Positions 9,574-21,170 are shown, counted from the first letter of the stretch. The stretch: DNA of 64,000 nucleotides from Gossypium raimondii (GCF_025698545.1 NC_068565.1:6138001-6202000), one strand, 5' to 3'. Numbers and translations are program-made. Notes: generated from the letters alone by a model not told the origin.

Positions 9574-12354
9574 ATGAAACCTTCAATATTTCTATGGCTA
9601 TGTACGTTCCAAATTTCCTTTCTTTGCATTAGTTTCTCAGTGAAGTCTGTCTCATCTGTTGCACACTCTTACTCCGATCATTGCTATTCAATTGTTCCTG
9701 AGCCAGTCCCCAAATCGGAACCTCCTGTTTACGAGTTTGGTCCATTTGGTCCATCCCAGTCTGGTTTCTACTACTCTGATGGAGATTTCAGAGTTGTTAC
9801 TGCAAACATAACCAGGCATACAAATTTATTCTCGTTTTACACCACTGCAGTGAGGCAAACCGATAAAGATGGCGTGTTTATGATTGAAGGAAGCTTTGAG
9901 CTCCAAGGTCTTCTTGAAAGCATCTTATACGGAAGTGGATCATCACAACTTTCAGTTCCACCTCGCGTGCCACCTGCAGTCGCTGATTATTCAAACCCGT
10001 TCATTTTAAAGCTCCATGGCTTCTGGTCCGAATCTTCAGGGGAACTTTGTATGGTTGGAACAGGTTCTGCATTGTTACAAGAAGGTACTCTGCTTACACC
10101 TGTAGTTGTTCTTAAGCTTTATAATATCAAGACTTCAAGTAGCATTACTACTTTGATTACTGGCACTTTGGAGAGTTTGAGTCCTAGCAATGATAACAAT
10201 TATTTTGAAACAATCTCCATATTGATGCCTCCACAATTGAATTACAAGTTCACCATTGTGTCCGGAGATTCCGTGGATGAAATTTCCAGCGAAAGTCATT
10301 TCAAGGAGAATTTTCCAATAGACAGTGTACTGCAAGGAAGATCCTTTTGTTCAAAGTTCACGAGCCTTGTATTTAGAAATGTATTTAATTTGCAGTATAC
10401 AGGATGCAGATCCAGCAAGAAGTGCCTCCCAGGTGATGGGGTGATTGCGAATTTGCCTTGTTCTATCTCTTTAAGTGCCATTAATTGTACGGGTGTCCTA
10501 AAGAGAGTTCGGATTTTCCTAAAGTTTGATGATAATATCAAGCATTCAAGGCATGACAAGCGTTTCGATCCCAGCACAACATTGATTGGAGAAGGAATAT
10601 GGGATGATAAGAAGAATCAGTTGCATGTTTTGCTTTGTCGGTTTCTTGATATAGAAAACTCTTGGTCTAATGCTCATGTTGGAGATTGCACGACAGGGTT
10701 GAGCTTGAGGTTCCCCACAATATGGTCTATCAAGGAGACCAGTACCATAATGGGGAAAATTTGGACCAACAAAACTGAGGATGATTCAGGTTACTTTGAA
10801 AATATCGTGTTTCGAAGTACTGAGAATCACATGCATGCTCTTCCTGATTTAAAGTATGAATACACTGAACATTACAGAGTAAGGAATTTATGCCCGGAAA
10901 AGAAACTTGGGAGAAACAGGAAACGAAGGTATCCTAGTCCCAATTCAATCGGGATGAAGTTCAACATGTTGGTTGAAAGTTCTGAAGGAAGGACTGGATG
11001 GGGTTCTGCTAATGCTCTAACCGTGAATAGTCAGTTGTACATGCATGCCCGTCTTAGTTTTGCTTCTATCCGTGATGACTTCTCGAAGCCTACAAGGTGG
11101 GAACCTCAGGGCCGTGCCAATATTAGCTACAGGATAGATATCAAATGGCACACTCCTCCGAAGTTAACTGACGAAGATAATGCATCTATTGTACCAGATG
11201 AGAAAATGGAGATCACTGCTGAAGGGATTTATGATGCTGACACTGGAGGCTTGTGTATGATTGGTTGCAGAAAGCTTGACCAACCGCTCGGAAATGCTTC
11301 TATCGACTGTGGCATTCTTCTTAACTTTCAATTTGCTCCAGTAAAAGGGCTGGAGAACGGAGGTTATATTCGGGGGGAAATCAAAAGCATAAGGGAGAAA
11401 TCTGATCTTCTATACTTTGATCATCTAGATGTGTCTTCAGTTGCTTACAATAGGGAGCAAGCAAGGCATACCATTTGGACCATGGATCTTGAGATTGCCT
11501 TGGTTGTAATATCTCAAACACTTGTATGTCTATCTGTGAGATCTCAACTCTATCATTCGAAAAGGCATCCCAATAGACTCCCCTTTACTTCACTTGTTAT
11601 GCTTGTGATCCTTGCCTTAGGCCAACTGATTCCTCTTGTGCTTAACTATGAAGCTTTATTCTATCATAAAAACGATCAAGGTACCGTGTTGTTTCAAACC
11701 GGTGGATGGCTCGAAGCAAATGAGGTAATCATAAGGATTACTTCAATGGTAGCTTTCTTGTTGTATTTCCGTATTCTCCAGCAAGCATTTTCAAGTAGAT
11801 CAAAAGATGGAAACGGAAAAGGCCTATGGTTTGCTGAGAAAATGACTTTGCTTGTGACACTACCATCGTATGTTTCTGGTGCAATCATTGTTCTGCTTGT
11901 CGATAGGGCAAACTATAAACGCGACATCGTGTTGCTTCCCATTAGTCCCGTTGACTACTGGCAGCGTTCGACTTTGGATGACCTGAAATCGTATGCAGGT
12001 TTAATCTCAGATGGTTTCCTTTTTCCCCAAATACTGTTCAATATATTCTCTAACTCTAGAGAAAATGCACTTAGGCCCTCGTTCTATATCGGTACCAGTC
12101 TGGTTCGGTTGCTGCCACATGTATATGATCTTTACTGTGACCACAGCTATGTTGAATACAAGGGAACATTCATTTATGCGAACCCAGCTGAGAATTTTTT
12201 CTCCACTGTTTGGGATGTGATTATCCCTATTGGTGTTTTGCTGTTTGCTGCAATCATTTATTTGCAGCAGCAATTTGGTGGTTGCTGCATTGTTCCAAAG
12301 AGATTTAGATGGTCAGAAAGCTATGAGAATATCCCAGTGGTCAGTGAATCATAA
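9574..12354 (+). CDS. DUF2921 family membrane protein, copy 2
   Basis: An intronless 926-residue paralogue of copy 1, very similar along its length. It has the same signal peptide (MKPSIFLWLCTFQISFLC), the same ectodomain with three G-x-[WY] repeats (GFWSESSGELCMVG, GIWDDKKNQLHVLLCR, GIYDADTGGLCMIGCR), and the same C-terminal membrane segments ending VGVLLFAAIIYLQQQFGGCC-like and a basic tail. ATG 9574 aligns with the start of copy 1; the upstream in-frame ATG at 9511 would add 21 residues without signal character. The frame is intact, so it is probably functional. Function is unknown; the form predicts a membrane protein with a large lumenal or extracellular face. Confidence 0.88.
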   Translation: MKPSIFLWLCTFQISFLCISFSVKSVSSVAHSYSDHCYSIVPEPVPKSEPPVYEFGPFGPSQSGFYYSDGDFRVVTANITRHTNLFSFYTTAVRQTDKDGVFMIEGSFELQGLLESILYGSGSSQLSVPPRVPPAVADYSNPFILKLHGFWSESSGELCMVGTGSALLQEGTLLTPVVVLKLYNIKTSSSITTLITGTLESLSPSNDNNYFETISILMPPQLNYKFTIVSGDSVDEISSESHFKENFPIDSVLQGRSFCSKFTSLVFRNVFNLQYTGCRSSKKCLPGDGVIANLPCSISLSAINCTGVLKRVRIFLKFDDNIKHSRHDKRFDPSTTLIGEGIWDDKKNQLHVLLCRFLDIENSWSNAHVGDCTTGLSLRFPTIWSIKETSTIMGKIWTNKTEDDSGYFENIVFRSTENHMHALPDLKYEYTEHYRVRNLCPEKKLGRNRKRRYPSPNSIGMKFNMLVESSEGRTGWGSANALTVNSQLYMHARLSFASIRDDFSKPTRWEPQGRANISYRIDIKWHTPPKLTDEDNASIVPDEKMEITAEGIYDADTGGLCMIGCRKLDQPLGNASIDCGILLNFQFAPVKGLENGGYIRGEIKSIREKSDLLYFDHLDVSSVAYNREQARHTIWTMDLEIALVVISQTLVCLSVRSQLYHSKRHPNRLPFTSLVMLVILALGQLIPLVLNYEALFYHKNDQGTVLFQTGGWLEANEVIIRITSMVAFLLYFRILQQAFSSRSKDGNGKGLWFAEKMTLLVTLPSYVSGAIIVLLVDRANYKRDIVLLPISPVDYWQRSTLDDLKSYAGLISDGFLFPQILFNIFSNSRENALRPSFYIGTSLVRLLPHVYDLYCDHSYVEYKGTFIYANPAENFFSTVWDVIIPIGVLLFAAIIYLQQQFGGCCIVPKRFRWSESYENIPVVSES

Positions 12355-12427
12355 ACTTGTCATAAGTTTAGTAATTCATTTGTTGTGTATTTCCCGGTTA
12401 GTGTCTGTCTCTTTTGTGCGTATTTTA

Positions 12428-12542
12428 GGGTGGGTTTGGATAGGCGATTAGGTGTAGTACGTTTAGCTTATTTTTTGTCTCACGCTACAATATTGCTATT
12501 GTATCTAATCTCACCATCATCGCTGTCCATTCAAACTCACTC
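12428..12542. mobile_element. Tourist-like MITE with TTA target duplication
   Basis: The left end GGGTGGGTTTGGATAGGCG and right end CGCTGTCCATTCAAACTCACTC are imperfect inverted repeats. TTA lies directly outside both ends (12425-12427 and 12543-12545). At 115 bp with a 3-bp TTA duplication this fits a PIF/Harbinger-type MITE. It sits about 70 bp after the stop of DUF2921 gene 2, probably in its 3' UTR or terminator region. Confidence 0.75.
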
Positions 12543-12545
12543 TTA

Positions 12546-14218
12546 ATCTCTTGTAGCTCTTCGACTTTGGTGCTTGATATTTACAATATCAAAATTTGAA
12601 TATCAAATAAAATAAGTCTGGATGAACTGGGTTTGAAACTTGAGGCATTTGCTTTTTCTAAAATGACTGATGGCTGTAATTTGACATTTTCTCCTACTTC
12701 ATAAGTTGGGGAATAAGGGACAAAAAGATCAATGTCGATTTTTATTTATCATTTTTAAAGAGTAAATAATGGGTTTATTTTATAAATTGAAAGCATGGTT
12801 GAAAGTTTCAGCCATATCAAAGTCAACATCAGGAAAAGTCTTCAAACCCAAGACTGGGCCAAAATTTAGCTTGGACCCACCCCTTAGCTCCATTATCTGT
12901 TTTCCGAGTGGCCATTCTTTGTTTTCATATCATAATCATATATTTTCTAATTTTTATATAAATTTTGATTTTTTTAATGTTTTTATTTCGTACTCAAGGG
13001 AACTCTAAATTTTTCTTTAACGTATTTGATATGGCAGGATTTGGTTTAGAGTTATCATGGGTCGGGTCAGCAAAAAAATTAAGTTATTTTTTAGGTCTGA
13101 GTTCGACTTAAAGAATAGGTTTAAAATTTTATCTAAGTTTAATCTGGATAAAAAATAGTTAATTTGAACTCGACTTGGTCCGCCTGTATTAATTTTTTAA
13201 TTATTTTTATATAAATATAAATTTTAAAAAATATAATAAATCAAATAGACTAAAAACATTAAAATAAATATTTCGTAACAAGTTGAAAATATATATAAAA
13301 AAATTTTATATTTAAATAACACTAACATAATTACCACTTAACAAACAAATACTTCTAAAATAGTAGCAAAATTAACAATAAAATAAGAGTTATACAATAT
13401 CTAAAAAATAATAACAAAATAGTAGTAATATAATAACAAAGTGGTAGCAAAACAAAAACATAACAGTAAATAACAACAAACAACAGCAGAATTTTTGTCA
13501 AATTAGGGCTAACCAAAAAAATCTTGCTCGAGACCCAACCCATTTTCTAAATGACTCTTTTTTTTCTAAACTCATTTTTCAAACCTAATTCTTACAAAAA
13601 AATTCTGTTACTTTTTAAGTGAATCTTCAGATTTGGGTGAATCACCCGGCACATATTTTTTTTCCTTACCTATCTAAATTCCACAAAACCCATTAATTTT
13701 CAAAGATAATTAATGACATTAACCATTTAGCTATGCTTTCATTGGTTCCATCCAAGACTAAGCAGAGTAAACACTCCATAGAAACGATTAATGTAAGGGT
13801 CCCAGAAGACTTTTGCTGCTGAATGAAACAAATAAACGAGACTCACCTAACCAAACCTTAGTTAAGGGCACTACTAATTAACCAGTTGAATATATGAGGG
13901 TTTTTGTTTTTCTTTTATTGCTCCCATTTTACATGTATTGAATATATACATTTATTCTTGTATGAGGAATCAAACCAAACATGGAATTATATGTTTGGTT
14001 TTTAACCTTCAAAAATGCTAAAATTTTCAATTTAATATTTTACAAATTATAAAGGATTGACTCAAAGTCTTCGGATGCCATTTTTTTCCAAGCTCTAGAA
14101 CTTGGAAACTTCCTACTAAATAGTAAGGACCATACTATTGGCACAAGAAGTGAGAGCTGTATGATTATATATTCTTAAAACTCATTTCCTGCTTTGCACT
14201 GAGTTCTTCATTCCAATC
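12546..14218. other. Intergenic, with a possible decayed hAT-type MITE
   Basis: No gene is supported here. Around 13048-13560 a run of the type CATGGGTCGGGTCAGC at the left and CTCGAGACCCAACCCATTTTC at the right suggests an old, degraded relative of the hAT MITE at 49448, with an AT-rich interior. The boundaries are not clean. The rest up to 14160 is AT-rich. A TATA-like ATTATATATTC near 14163 probably belongs to DUF2921 gene 3. Confidence 0.4.
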
Positions 14219-14248
14219 TTGTTTAAAAAAAATTCAAGCCTTGTTATA

Positions 14249-17032
14249 ATGGATTGTTCCATATTCTCTACTTCATCTAAGCTTTTGATTTTTTGTACTT
14301 CCTTGCTATTTATCATCTTTTTCATGTGTCTTAATGTAGACTCTGTCACTGCAACTGAGTCTGATTATGGGCTTCACTGTGATTCAGTTGTTCATGAATC
14401 AAAACCAGTTGATGAGGAGTTCAACATCTCACCATTTCCTGGACGTCAAAATGGTTACTACAGTGGTGGGGATAATGTCCTGAACCGTAGCTCCGATGGG
14501 TATTACTATGGACCTGCGTCGAAAGTTCTCGTTTTCGAAACTCACCACGTTTATACAACAAATGCTGAGGATGTCTATAAGGTGGAAGGAAACTTGATCT
14601 TCGAAACCTCGTATTACTATGAACGAAGTTTCTCCAATGGTAGGGAATACTACCATTCGTATTCAAGTGATTCGAGTAGTCGCGGAGCTCTGGAGTTCGG
14701 TTTACATGGCTTCTGGTCCAGAACGACCGGGAAGCTTTGCATGGTGGGATCAGGCTACACTTACTCCAAAGAAGGTAATGTGCTTCATCTTGCAGCTGTT
14801 GTTAAGTTCAATAATGTCAAGATCTCTAGTGATATCAATACTCTGATCACTGGAACCATGGATAGCTTGAATCCTGCCGATGAACCGAATTACTTTGAGC
14901 CAATTTCGGTGTTGATGTTTCCTCAAGGGAGTTACAAATACGCCAAGGTCCGGAAACAGTTTAGTCAAGGGTGCCCAGGGGGAACTGATGTCCCAAAAAA
15001 GGCATCCCTCGGCGTGTCAAGGACTATAACTGTTTGTGATATGTTCTATAGACAAACTGCTTTTGAATTGGAGTATGCAAGTGGTTGTGATTCTTCAAAG
15101 AGTTGCAGTCCCTTTAGTGATGGTATTGGATATTTGCCTCGGTTCATGCATTTGAGGATGATCCAGTGCTCGGATGATAAGCTAAGCTTGAGGTTTCTGA
15201 TAGAGTTTCAGGATGATGCCTATACGAGGTATTATGCTTCTTCCAATTTCAGTACTTCTTTAATTGGAGAAGGATCTTGGGATGCAAAGCAGAACCGGCT
15301 TTGTATCATTGCTTGCCGGATCGAAGATGCATCGAGCATCTCCTTGGAGAAGTCTCATGTTGGAGACTGCACAACAAGGTTGAGCGTAAGATTCCCTGCA
15401 ATCCTATCTTTCAGAAATACAAGTACTGTTGTGGGTGAAATTTGGAGTGACAAGCACAAGAATCAATCTGGTTTCTTCGATAGGATCATGTTCCGGAATA
15501 CTGACAATAACCGGGGGCAATTTCAACTTCAAGGCTTGAAGTACGAGTACATGGAAACTGACAAAGTGAATAAGTCATGCCCAAAGAAGAGTAGAAATAG
15601 GAACAGTACTGGAGAGTACCTAGATGGCTATTCTCAAGACATGGCTTTTAGCATGTCAATCAAATATCAAAAGAGAAGTATCGGATGGGGTTCTTCCAAG
15701 CCTCTTGCAGTCGGCGATCAACCTCATCAGAGGTTTCCCCTTCTAATACCATCCTCAAGCTCAAGACCTAAAAGTGCTGGTGTTGAGTCTATTGCCAGTG
15801 GTAGCTTGCTTAATATCAGCTATGAGATGAGAATTGAGCTAAATAGTTTGAAATTGGATCATGGCCTCGATCCATTTAACCAATCTTCAAATGGATATTT
15901 AGAAATCCGAATTTCTGCTGAAGGGGTTTATGATGCTGAAACAGGTCATCTGTGCATGGTTGGCTGCAGACATTTGAGGTCACCCAATGGATCAACGGAC
16001 TGCGATATCCTTGTAAATGTTCATTTTCCTCCATTGGACTCAGATAGGAAAGGAAGTAAAATCAAGGGAAGTATCGAGAGCACGCGTGCCAAAACCGATC
16101 ATCTGCACTTCGAAACTTTGGAGTTTTCAGGACGAGCTTATTATGGTAGCTGGGCAATGGAATCATTTTGGAGAATGGATTTCGAGATGATCATGTCTGT
16201 CATATCCAACACTCTAGCAATTGTCTTTGTAGTACTTCAAATCTTTCATGTGAGGAGGCACCCTGCTGTTTGTCCTTCGGTTTCATTTCTAATGCTTGTC
16301 ATCCTAGCCCTGGGACACTTGATCCCTTTGGTTCTAAATCTCGAAGCAATGTTCAATCAAGATAGTGAACGAACTGTCTGGGCAAGAAGCGGAACATGGC
16401 TAGAAATGAACGAGGTGGTCATTAGAGCAGTCACAATGGTGGCTTTTCTGATGCATTTCCGTCTTCTGATGCTCTCATGGACTGCTAGATGTTCTGAGGA
16501 AAAGAACGAGGCCTTGTGGATTGCGGAAAAGAGGGGGCTCTATGTATGCCTTCCTGTATACATAGCCGGAGGTTTAATCACTGGCACCGCAAGACAGCAT
16601 TCGTCATACTACATAGAGCAGACCATTTTAGGAAGTTCAAGAGCATATGCTGGTTTGATCCTTGATGCCTTTCTTTTCCCCCAAATCATCTTCAACATGT
16701 TCTTGAACTCGAGAGAACCAGCTCTTTCTCGGTTCTTTTATATCGGAATCACCCTTGTTCGCATGGTCCCTCATGGATATGATCTCTACAGGGTACACAA
16801 CTATGTTGATATGAACGACTCGTACATTTATGCAGATCCTACTGCAGATTACTACTCAACCGCTTGGGACATCATTATTCCTATGTTGGGCCTGTTCTTT
16901 GCTGCAATCATATACTTCCAACAGCGCCTCAGCGGTCGTTGTTTCCTTCCAAAGCGGTTCCGTGAATCAGTGACATATGACAAACTTCCAATCGATTCAG
17001 AGGATCAATCACCGTTGAAATCTAGCCCCTAG
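14249..17032 (+). CDS. DUF2921 family membrane protein, copy 3 (diverged)
   Basis: An intronless 927-residue member of the same family, clearly more diverged than copies 1 and 2. The N-terminus (MDCSIFSTSSKLLIFCTSLLFIIFF) is a strong signal peptide or anchor. The three ectodomain phrases recur: GFWSRTTGKLCMVG near residue 154, GSWDAKQNRLCIIACR near 341 and GVYDAETGHLCMVGCR near 559. Membrane segments run from about residue 645 to 900, followed by a tail rich in Ser, Asp and Pro. An in-frame ATG at 14219 would add ten polar residues (MFKKNSSLVI); either start is possible. This copy lacks the duplicated upstream block, so it is probably the older sister from which the 4.5-12.4 kb pair separated. 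It converges on the RING gene, with 332 bp between the two stops. Confidence 0.88.
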   Translation: MDCSIFSTSSKLLIFCTSLLFIIFFMCLNVDSVTATESDYGLHCDSVVHESKPVDEEFNISPFPGRQNGYYSGGDNVLNRSSDGYYYGPASKVLVFETHHVYTTNAEDVYKVEGNLIFETSYYYERSFSNGREYYHSYSSDSSSRGALEFGLHGFWSRTTGKLCMVGSGYTYSKEGNVLHLAAVVKFNNVKISSDINTLITGTMDSLNPADEPNYFEPISVLMFPQGSYKYAKVRKQFSQGCPGGTDVPKKASLGVSRTITVCDMFYRQTAFELEYASGCDSSKSCSPFSDGIGYLPRFMHLRMIQCSDDKLSLRFLIEFQDDAYTRYYASSNFSTSLIGEGSWDAKQNRLCIIACRIEDASSISLEKSHVGDCTTRLSVRFPAILSFRNTSTVVGEIWSDKHKNQSGFFDRIMFRNTDNNRGQFQLQGLKYEYMETDKVNKSCPKKSRNRNSTGEYLDGYSQDMAFSMSIKYQKRSIGWGSSKPLAVGDQPHQRFPLLIPSSSSRPKSAGVESIASGSLLNISYEMRIELNSLKLDHGLDPFNQSSNGYLEIRISAEGVYDAETGHLCMVGCRHLRSPNGSTDCDILVNVHFPPLDSDRKGSKIKGSIESTRAKTDHLHFETLEFSGRAYYGSWAMESFWRMDFEMIMSVISNTLAIVFVVLQIFHVRRHPAVCPSVSFLMLVILALGHLIPLVLNLEAMFNQDSERTVWARSGTWLEMNEVVIRAVTMVAFLMHFRLLMLSWTARCSEEKNEALWIAEKRGLYVCLPVYIAGGLITGTARQHSSYYIEQTILGSSRAYAGLILDAFLFPQIIFNMFLNSREPALSRFFYIGITLVRMVPHGYDLYRVHNYVDMNDSYIYADPTADYYSTAWDIIIPMLGLFFAAIIYFQQRLSGRCFLPKRFRESVTYDKLPIDSEDQSPLKSSP

Positions 17033-17364
17033 TGGTGACAGCTTGTGTTACTACTACTTGTACTTACCATGGAAATGTTCCTGTGTTCTGTTTCCGAAAT
17101 AATTCTGTAAACTCGTCTGTTGTATTGTAAGTTTCCAAAGTCTAATGTAATCTAAACAGTTATGTATCATGAAACCGGTATTTATATCCGATGCATATTC
17201 AGCCACAGGTATTCGAGATTGCAGTTATGATCCTTCAAAATTCGAATACATGAAAAAACTTGGAAAATAGACATCAACTTGAAACATCAAACTGATTCAT
17301 GGTTTTAAATATACACTTGTGTCTGTCTTTTTAATGATCAATACATTTAAAGTTTTTATGCATC

Positions 17365-17907
17365 TTAAATGCATTTCCGACAAACAGGGCATGTTAGATG
17401 ATTCTTGAGCCAATGATCAATGCAACTCAAATGAAACATATGTTTACAATCAGGGAAAACCCTGCACGATTCACCAACCACATAATCGTCCAAGCAAATC
17501 GGGCACTCGCTCGATTTCAATGCATGTTTATCCACCCCATAAGCCATCGGTGGCAATAGTTTCTCCAAGGCCTGTTGCCTCAACAACAATCTCCCATTTA
17601 TGCTCTCTGGGAAACCTTCAAGCATATCCAATGGTTGCACGTAGTTAACGACTATGGCACGGTAAGTCGCGGTCCGGACTCGATGAATCCCTCTCCTTAG
17701 AATATCGGAAAACAACTTTTCGAATATCGGCCAACTGAGACATTCGCAGATGACATAGATGAATATGAAGACGAACGAGGTAGCAATGATGCAGGCTCCA
17801 ACAATGCAGGATAATAAGACAATAGCAATACCAAGGGCTGTAAGAGAAGATATTATAAGAGGTAAATTTAATGAATGGAAGGCGAAACTTAGCGTAATCA
17901 TCCTCAT
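17365..17907 (-). CDS. RING-H2 finger protein, ATL-like E3 ligase (copy A)
   Basis: An intronless 180-residue protein. Residues about 18-54 form one or two hydrophobic membrane segments. A RING-H2 domain occupies the C-terminus with ligands C135, C138, C154, H156, H159, C162, C173 and C176, in the ATL spacing C-x2-C-x15-C-x-H-x2-H-x2-C-x10-C-x2-C. There is a proline two residues before the third Cys and the conserved Trp (W166). Such proteins are membrane-anchored ubiquitin ligases that recruit E2 enzymes. The protein stops four residues after the last Cys, so there is no C-terminal extension. An alternative start is M3. It is related to the copies at 45247 and 47646 but diverged in its N-terminal half. 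Confidence 0.85.
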   Translation of the reverse strand: MRMITLSFAFHSLNLPLIISSLTALGIAIVLLSCIVGACIIATSFVFIFIYVICECLSWPIFEKLFSDILRRGIHRVRTATYRAIVVNYVQPLDMLEGFPESINGRLLLRQQALEKLLPPMAYGVDKHALKSSECPICLDDYVVGESCRVFPDCKHMFHLSCIDHWLKNHLTCPVCRKCI

Positions 17908-17949
17908 TAATGTCTGTTTTTTTTCTCTTTTTTTGGCTTGAAAATTGTC

Positions 17950-18439
17950 TTAAAAGACACCAAAAGCTTGTAACTTTGAGTGTAATGAAAGGAAAACAGG
18001 AGAAAATTATTTAAATTGTTTGTAAGAGATTGGATTTGGGATTCCAATTTTAGGTATTTGATTCCAAAAAGTTGTTATGTTTTTAATGGAGAAAACTATA
18101 ACAGGTGTTTTGGGAGGTTTATTTAGGATCTGCCATATCATTTTCCTTTATAACCCAGAAAAATGAAGCTGTAAAACCAGATTTTCTTGCAAAATTAGAA
18201 AATATATATAGAAAAAACACTAATCATTAGTAGTTTTTTTACATGTTTGACATCTAAGAAACATTTCTGAGAATCAAACTACCAATTAATGACGTTAAAG
18301 AAAATGAAAAATATATAAATGACATGTTTACATTAGCATATAAAATTGAATTAATTGACTGAATCAATTTAATTTGGTAAATCGGTTGGTGGTCGAATTT
18401 AGTTAGGTCAGAAGTCCGTTAATAATTTTTTTTAATATC
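17950..18439. other. Upstream flank of RING copy A, up to the retroelement
   Basis: This should hold the promoter of the minus-strand RING gene. I see AT-rich sequence without a clear TATA choice. It ends at the TTATT target site of the large retrotransposon. Confidence 0.35.
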
Positions 18440-18444
18440 TTATT

Positions 18445-19818
18445 TGTTGACACCATTTTTTTGATTGAAAAACGGGGTCGACTTGGGTTTTGAAAATGAA
18501 AAAGGGAGTCGCCACCAATCCTTTTTGAGGTGTGATTGGGTCACCTTGGAAAGAGGTTGTTTTTAATAAATAATTTGATTTTATTAAAACAACGGTTTTG
18601 GTCTACGAAATCTAGAAAACGGGTTCGGGAGTCGGTTACGTACGAGGAAGGATTAGCACCCTCGTAACGCCCAGAAATTGGTACCTAGTTGATTATCTAA
18701 TGTCTTGATGTCGAAAATTGAGAACTTGAAATAATTAAAAATACGATCCTTGTATTAAAATGAAAATTTTTGGAAAAAGAAATATATTTCACATTAATCG
18801 AGAAAGAGAATCATATCCAGTAAGTTAGAATACAATATCTCAAATTCTCGATACACGAATGAAAAATGCTTATTTAAAAAATATTTTAGCCATCTTGGAT
18901 TTAAAAATGAGATCACGACCAGTAAGTTAGGACGTGATTTTTTTAATCCTGAGGTCATCTAAAATTTGAGTTTAAAAAGATTCGTACATTTAGATTTATC
19001 GAGAAAATCGAAACCCAGTAAGTTAGGGCACGATTTTCTTGAATCCAAACACGAAATGCCATTTTTCAAAAAAAAAAAAATTTTGTTATATCGAGTAAAA
19101 ATAAAGCACAAAATCATAGTGAAAGCAAATTACATTATTTATGCATGGCAAAATCATAATGAACATGAAAATATAAGAACGATGCAAGCAATAGCAATCA
19201 ATATGAACGATCAAACTTACAACATAGAAAATAACAAAATAAAAAACGAATAAAGTTAAATCATTCATTCAAAATAATAACAAAATGAAATAAATAAATA
19301 GCAAATACAATTAAGTATAAAAGATATATATAGACATGAACTAAAATATGTGTATACATGAATTAACAAAATATATAAAGTATATTTTATATAAAATAAA
19401 TAAATATGCGTATATATAAAAAAATATGTACATATAGGTGTATAAAACTATGGAATACGAAGATAAAGAAATACATATAAAAAGTAAGTGTATATATATA
19501 TTGTAAAATAAAAGAAAAAGTATATATGTACAAACTAAAGTTAAAACTGATGAAAATATACATATGTATATAAATAAATACGTTAATTTATATACATACT
19601 AAAAATATATTGAAAATGTGTATGTATATGCGGATTTAAAAAATATAAAAAAGGTGTATTTTAGACTATAAAGATTATATATAGATATGTATGTATTTAT
19701 GAAAATGAAAATATGTATATAGATATATAGATAGGTACATAAGTTGTAAAATATATAAATATATATATGTACCAGAAGTTTAAATAAAATCAATATAAAT
19801 AAATAGGTAATAATAATA

Positions 19819-19872
<54 letters not shown>

Positions 19873-21153
19873 GGACTAATTCAAAACGGGAACGAAATCT
19901 CAGGGCTGAAATCAAAAATAAAACAGAATAAAGGATCAAAATGTAATATGCGCGAAAAAAGGGGGGACCAAAATGGTAAATACCCCGAAGCCCCAAAACG
20001 CAATGCAGCAGAGGGTCAAATTAGAACAAAAACAGAATTCTGAGGAGAAATTGAAAAATAGGAAATAGCGAAACAGGACCAAATTGCAACGCGCTACAAA
20101 GTTGGAGGGACTACGCGCCCAAATATCCCATTTAAAGAAAACACGCTGATCCTTCCACAGGTCGGGTCACTTGCATGGTCGAGCTCAATACGACGCCGTT
20201 TTGGAGCCACTGATCAGACTCCAAACGGCGTCGTTTCACACATCATGTAAGGGCCAAAAGAACCCTAATCTGATAGCCTCCACTTCAATTTTAAACAAAC
20301 AAATAGAAAAAAAAATAAAAAAAATAAAAAAACAACAAAAGAAGAAAACAAAGAGCCCGAAAGCTCTCCTCCCTGCGCCTCTCTTGGCCCTTAAGCTTAG
20401 GCCGCCATCTCCGCCTCCATGGCGATGGCCGGAGTTGCGTGAGAACGGCCCCTAGGCCTCCCCCTTTTTGCGGCGTCCCCGAAGGCTAAGCCTTCTCAAC
20501 CGCGAGATCAAAAGGAAAAGGGATGAAACGCCCCTTTTGGCTTGACTCCGACGACGGCAAGGGTGGGGTTCCGACACCAGCCCGTCGAAGCGATAAGGTA
20601 TTTTCTCCTTTCCTTTTTAATTCCATTTTCCTTGTTAAAAGACCGCAGAAAAGTAAATAACAAATATAGGAGTAGAGTAAATAAGAACACAGGAACAAAG
20701 AAGAATAAACTGGAGTCAACCTTTTGATCTGCTTTTTCTTTTTTGAATTCAAAACGCTGTAAAAAAATGTACAGAGATATTGTTTGGCTTTTATAGCCAA
20801 TTTACATTGTATTTTTTGGTTGTATTCTATTGCTTTGCACTATCTGTTGCGTGCTCCAGCTTTTTCTGTCATTTTGCAGGTGTTGATGAAGCTAGGCACG
20901 GTGGGTGGCGATGGGACAAGGCGAACGGCAGAGGGATGGGTGTGGCGCTAGGTTTGGCTAGGGTTTCAATTTTCTGAAACCCTAGTTGGATTTTTGGGGG
21001 GAATTGGGCTCCGAATTTGGGCCTCGGGTTTAGGTTTTAATTGGGCTTGTGGGTTGGTGTTTAGGCTGGTCCAATTAATTTTGTAATGTAACTGGGCCAT
21101 TTGGGCTGAAATTTGTTTTACTGGTAGGGCCCGGGCAAATTTGGGCTTCTACA
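18445..21153 (-). repeat. 3' LTR of the Tat/Ogre-like element
   Basis: 2,709 bp, opening TGTTGACACC on the plus strand and closing TTCTACA. It carries the same TATA motif (near 20789-20796, minus strand) and a longer (TAA)n tract (about 19807-19873) than the 5' LTR, consistent with slippage since insertion. Confidence 0.92.
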
Positions 21154-21170
21154 GCTGCCCCTCTTTGCTC
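21154..21170 (-). other. Polypurine tract of the Tat/Ogre-like element
   Basis: On the minus strand AGCAAAGAGGGGCAGC lies directly before the 3' LTR, the expected position and composition for plus-strand priming. Confidence 0.75.

Noticed and set aside
12769-13008. 79-codon plus-strand open frame
   Set aside because: No family resemblance, AT-rich Phe/Ser/Ile composition, and no conserved partner nearby.
19790-19996. Minus-strand open frame with a long Leu run
   Set aside because: It is a translation of the (TAA)n microsatellite inside an LTR, not a gene.
20171-20977. Several open frames in the GC-richer part of the left LTR, repeated in the right LTR
   Set aside because: They lie wholly within the LTR and are out of step with the element's coding order; the composition alone explains them.
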